From Phycisphaerales bacterium (lineage in GTDB: Bacteria > Planctomycetota > Phycisphaerae > SM23-33): DNA of 5,829 bases. A program made the translations under genes and the position numbers. The notes below the pieces were generated by a model. The model saw nothing but the letters and a program-made list of their open reading frames with translations, was not told the DNA's origin and made no database searches. This document shows, in pieces, positions 5,822 to 5,829 of this stretch. The stretch's first letter is position 1. Every line of letters begins with the position of its first letter. The stretch lies in NCBI GenBank assembly GCA_003171235.1, contig PMYM01000029.1, positions 1-5,829 on the forward strand, given 5' to 3'.

Positions 5822-5829
5822 AGGTGCTG

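Overview
The window is a GC-rich bacterial chromosome segment. It holds two large divergently transcribed genes for exported proteins, a short degraded stretch with mobile-element and tRNA-derived debris, and one intact tRNA gene. No gene fixes the taxon. The combination of a very large secreted DUF4091-like protein, a secreted FG-GAP/VCBS propeller protein, generous intergenic DNA and a tRNA without encoded CCA fits an uncultured Planctomycetota or another PVC or related environmental lineage. That placement is an inference.

Layout. The minus strand at 36-3269 encodes an exported protein of about 1077 residues: signal peptide, jelly-roll module, DUF4091-type beta domain, TIM-barrel-like region, helical segment and a BACON-like C-terminal beta domain. 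It is probably a carbohydrate-active or cell-surface protein. The space at 3270-3433 carries a plausible back-to-back promoter pair. A TTGAGC-17-TATAAT promoter faces the plus-strand gene, and a TTGGCG-18-TACAAT promoter faces the minus-strand gene. A perfect 10-bp inverted repeat lies in the predicted leader of the plus-strand gene. The plus strand at 3434-5290 encodes a 618-residue exported protein with at least six FG-GAP/VCBS-like repeats, three of them with good calcium-loop motifs.

The stretch 5291-5733 contains no intact gene. It holds a short palindrome, a fragment of an integrase-core (rve/DDE) transposase on the minus strand, and a compact cluster derived from tRNA T-arms. The cluster lies just downstream of an intact tRNA-Ser(CGA) on the minus strand (5734-5821). 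It includes an exact 20-bp copy of the tRNA 3' end, a split T-arm, and a complete T-arm in the opposite orientation.

How the parts may work together: the two large genes share a control region and both encode exported, adhesive or glycan-type beta-rich proteins, so co-expression for surface or polysaccharide work is reasonable but unproven. The most unusual part is the tRNA-proximal palindromic T-arm cluster. It looks like either an old integration scar at the tRNA 3' end or a tRNA-derived dispersed palindromic repeat. I found no defence system, CRISPR array or other clearly new multigene system.
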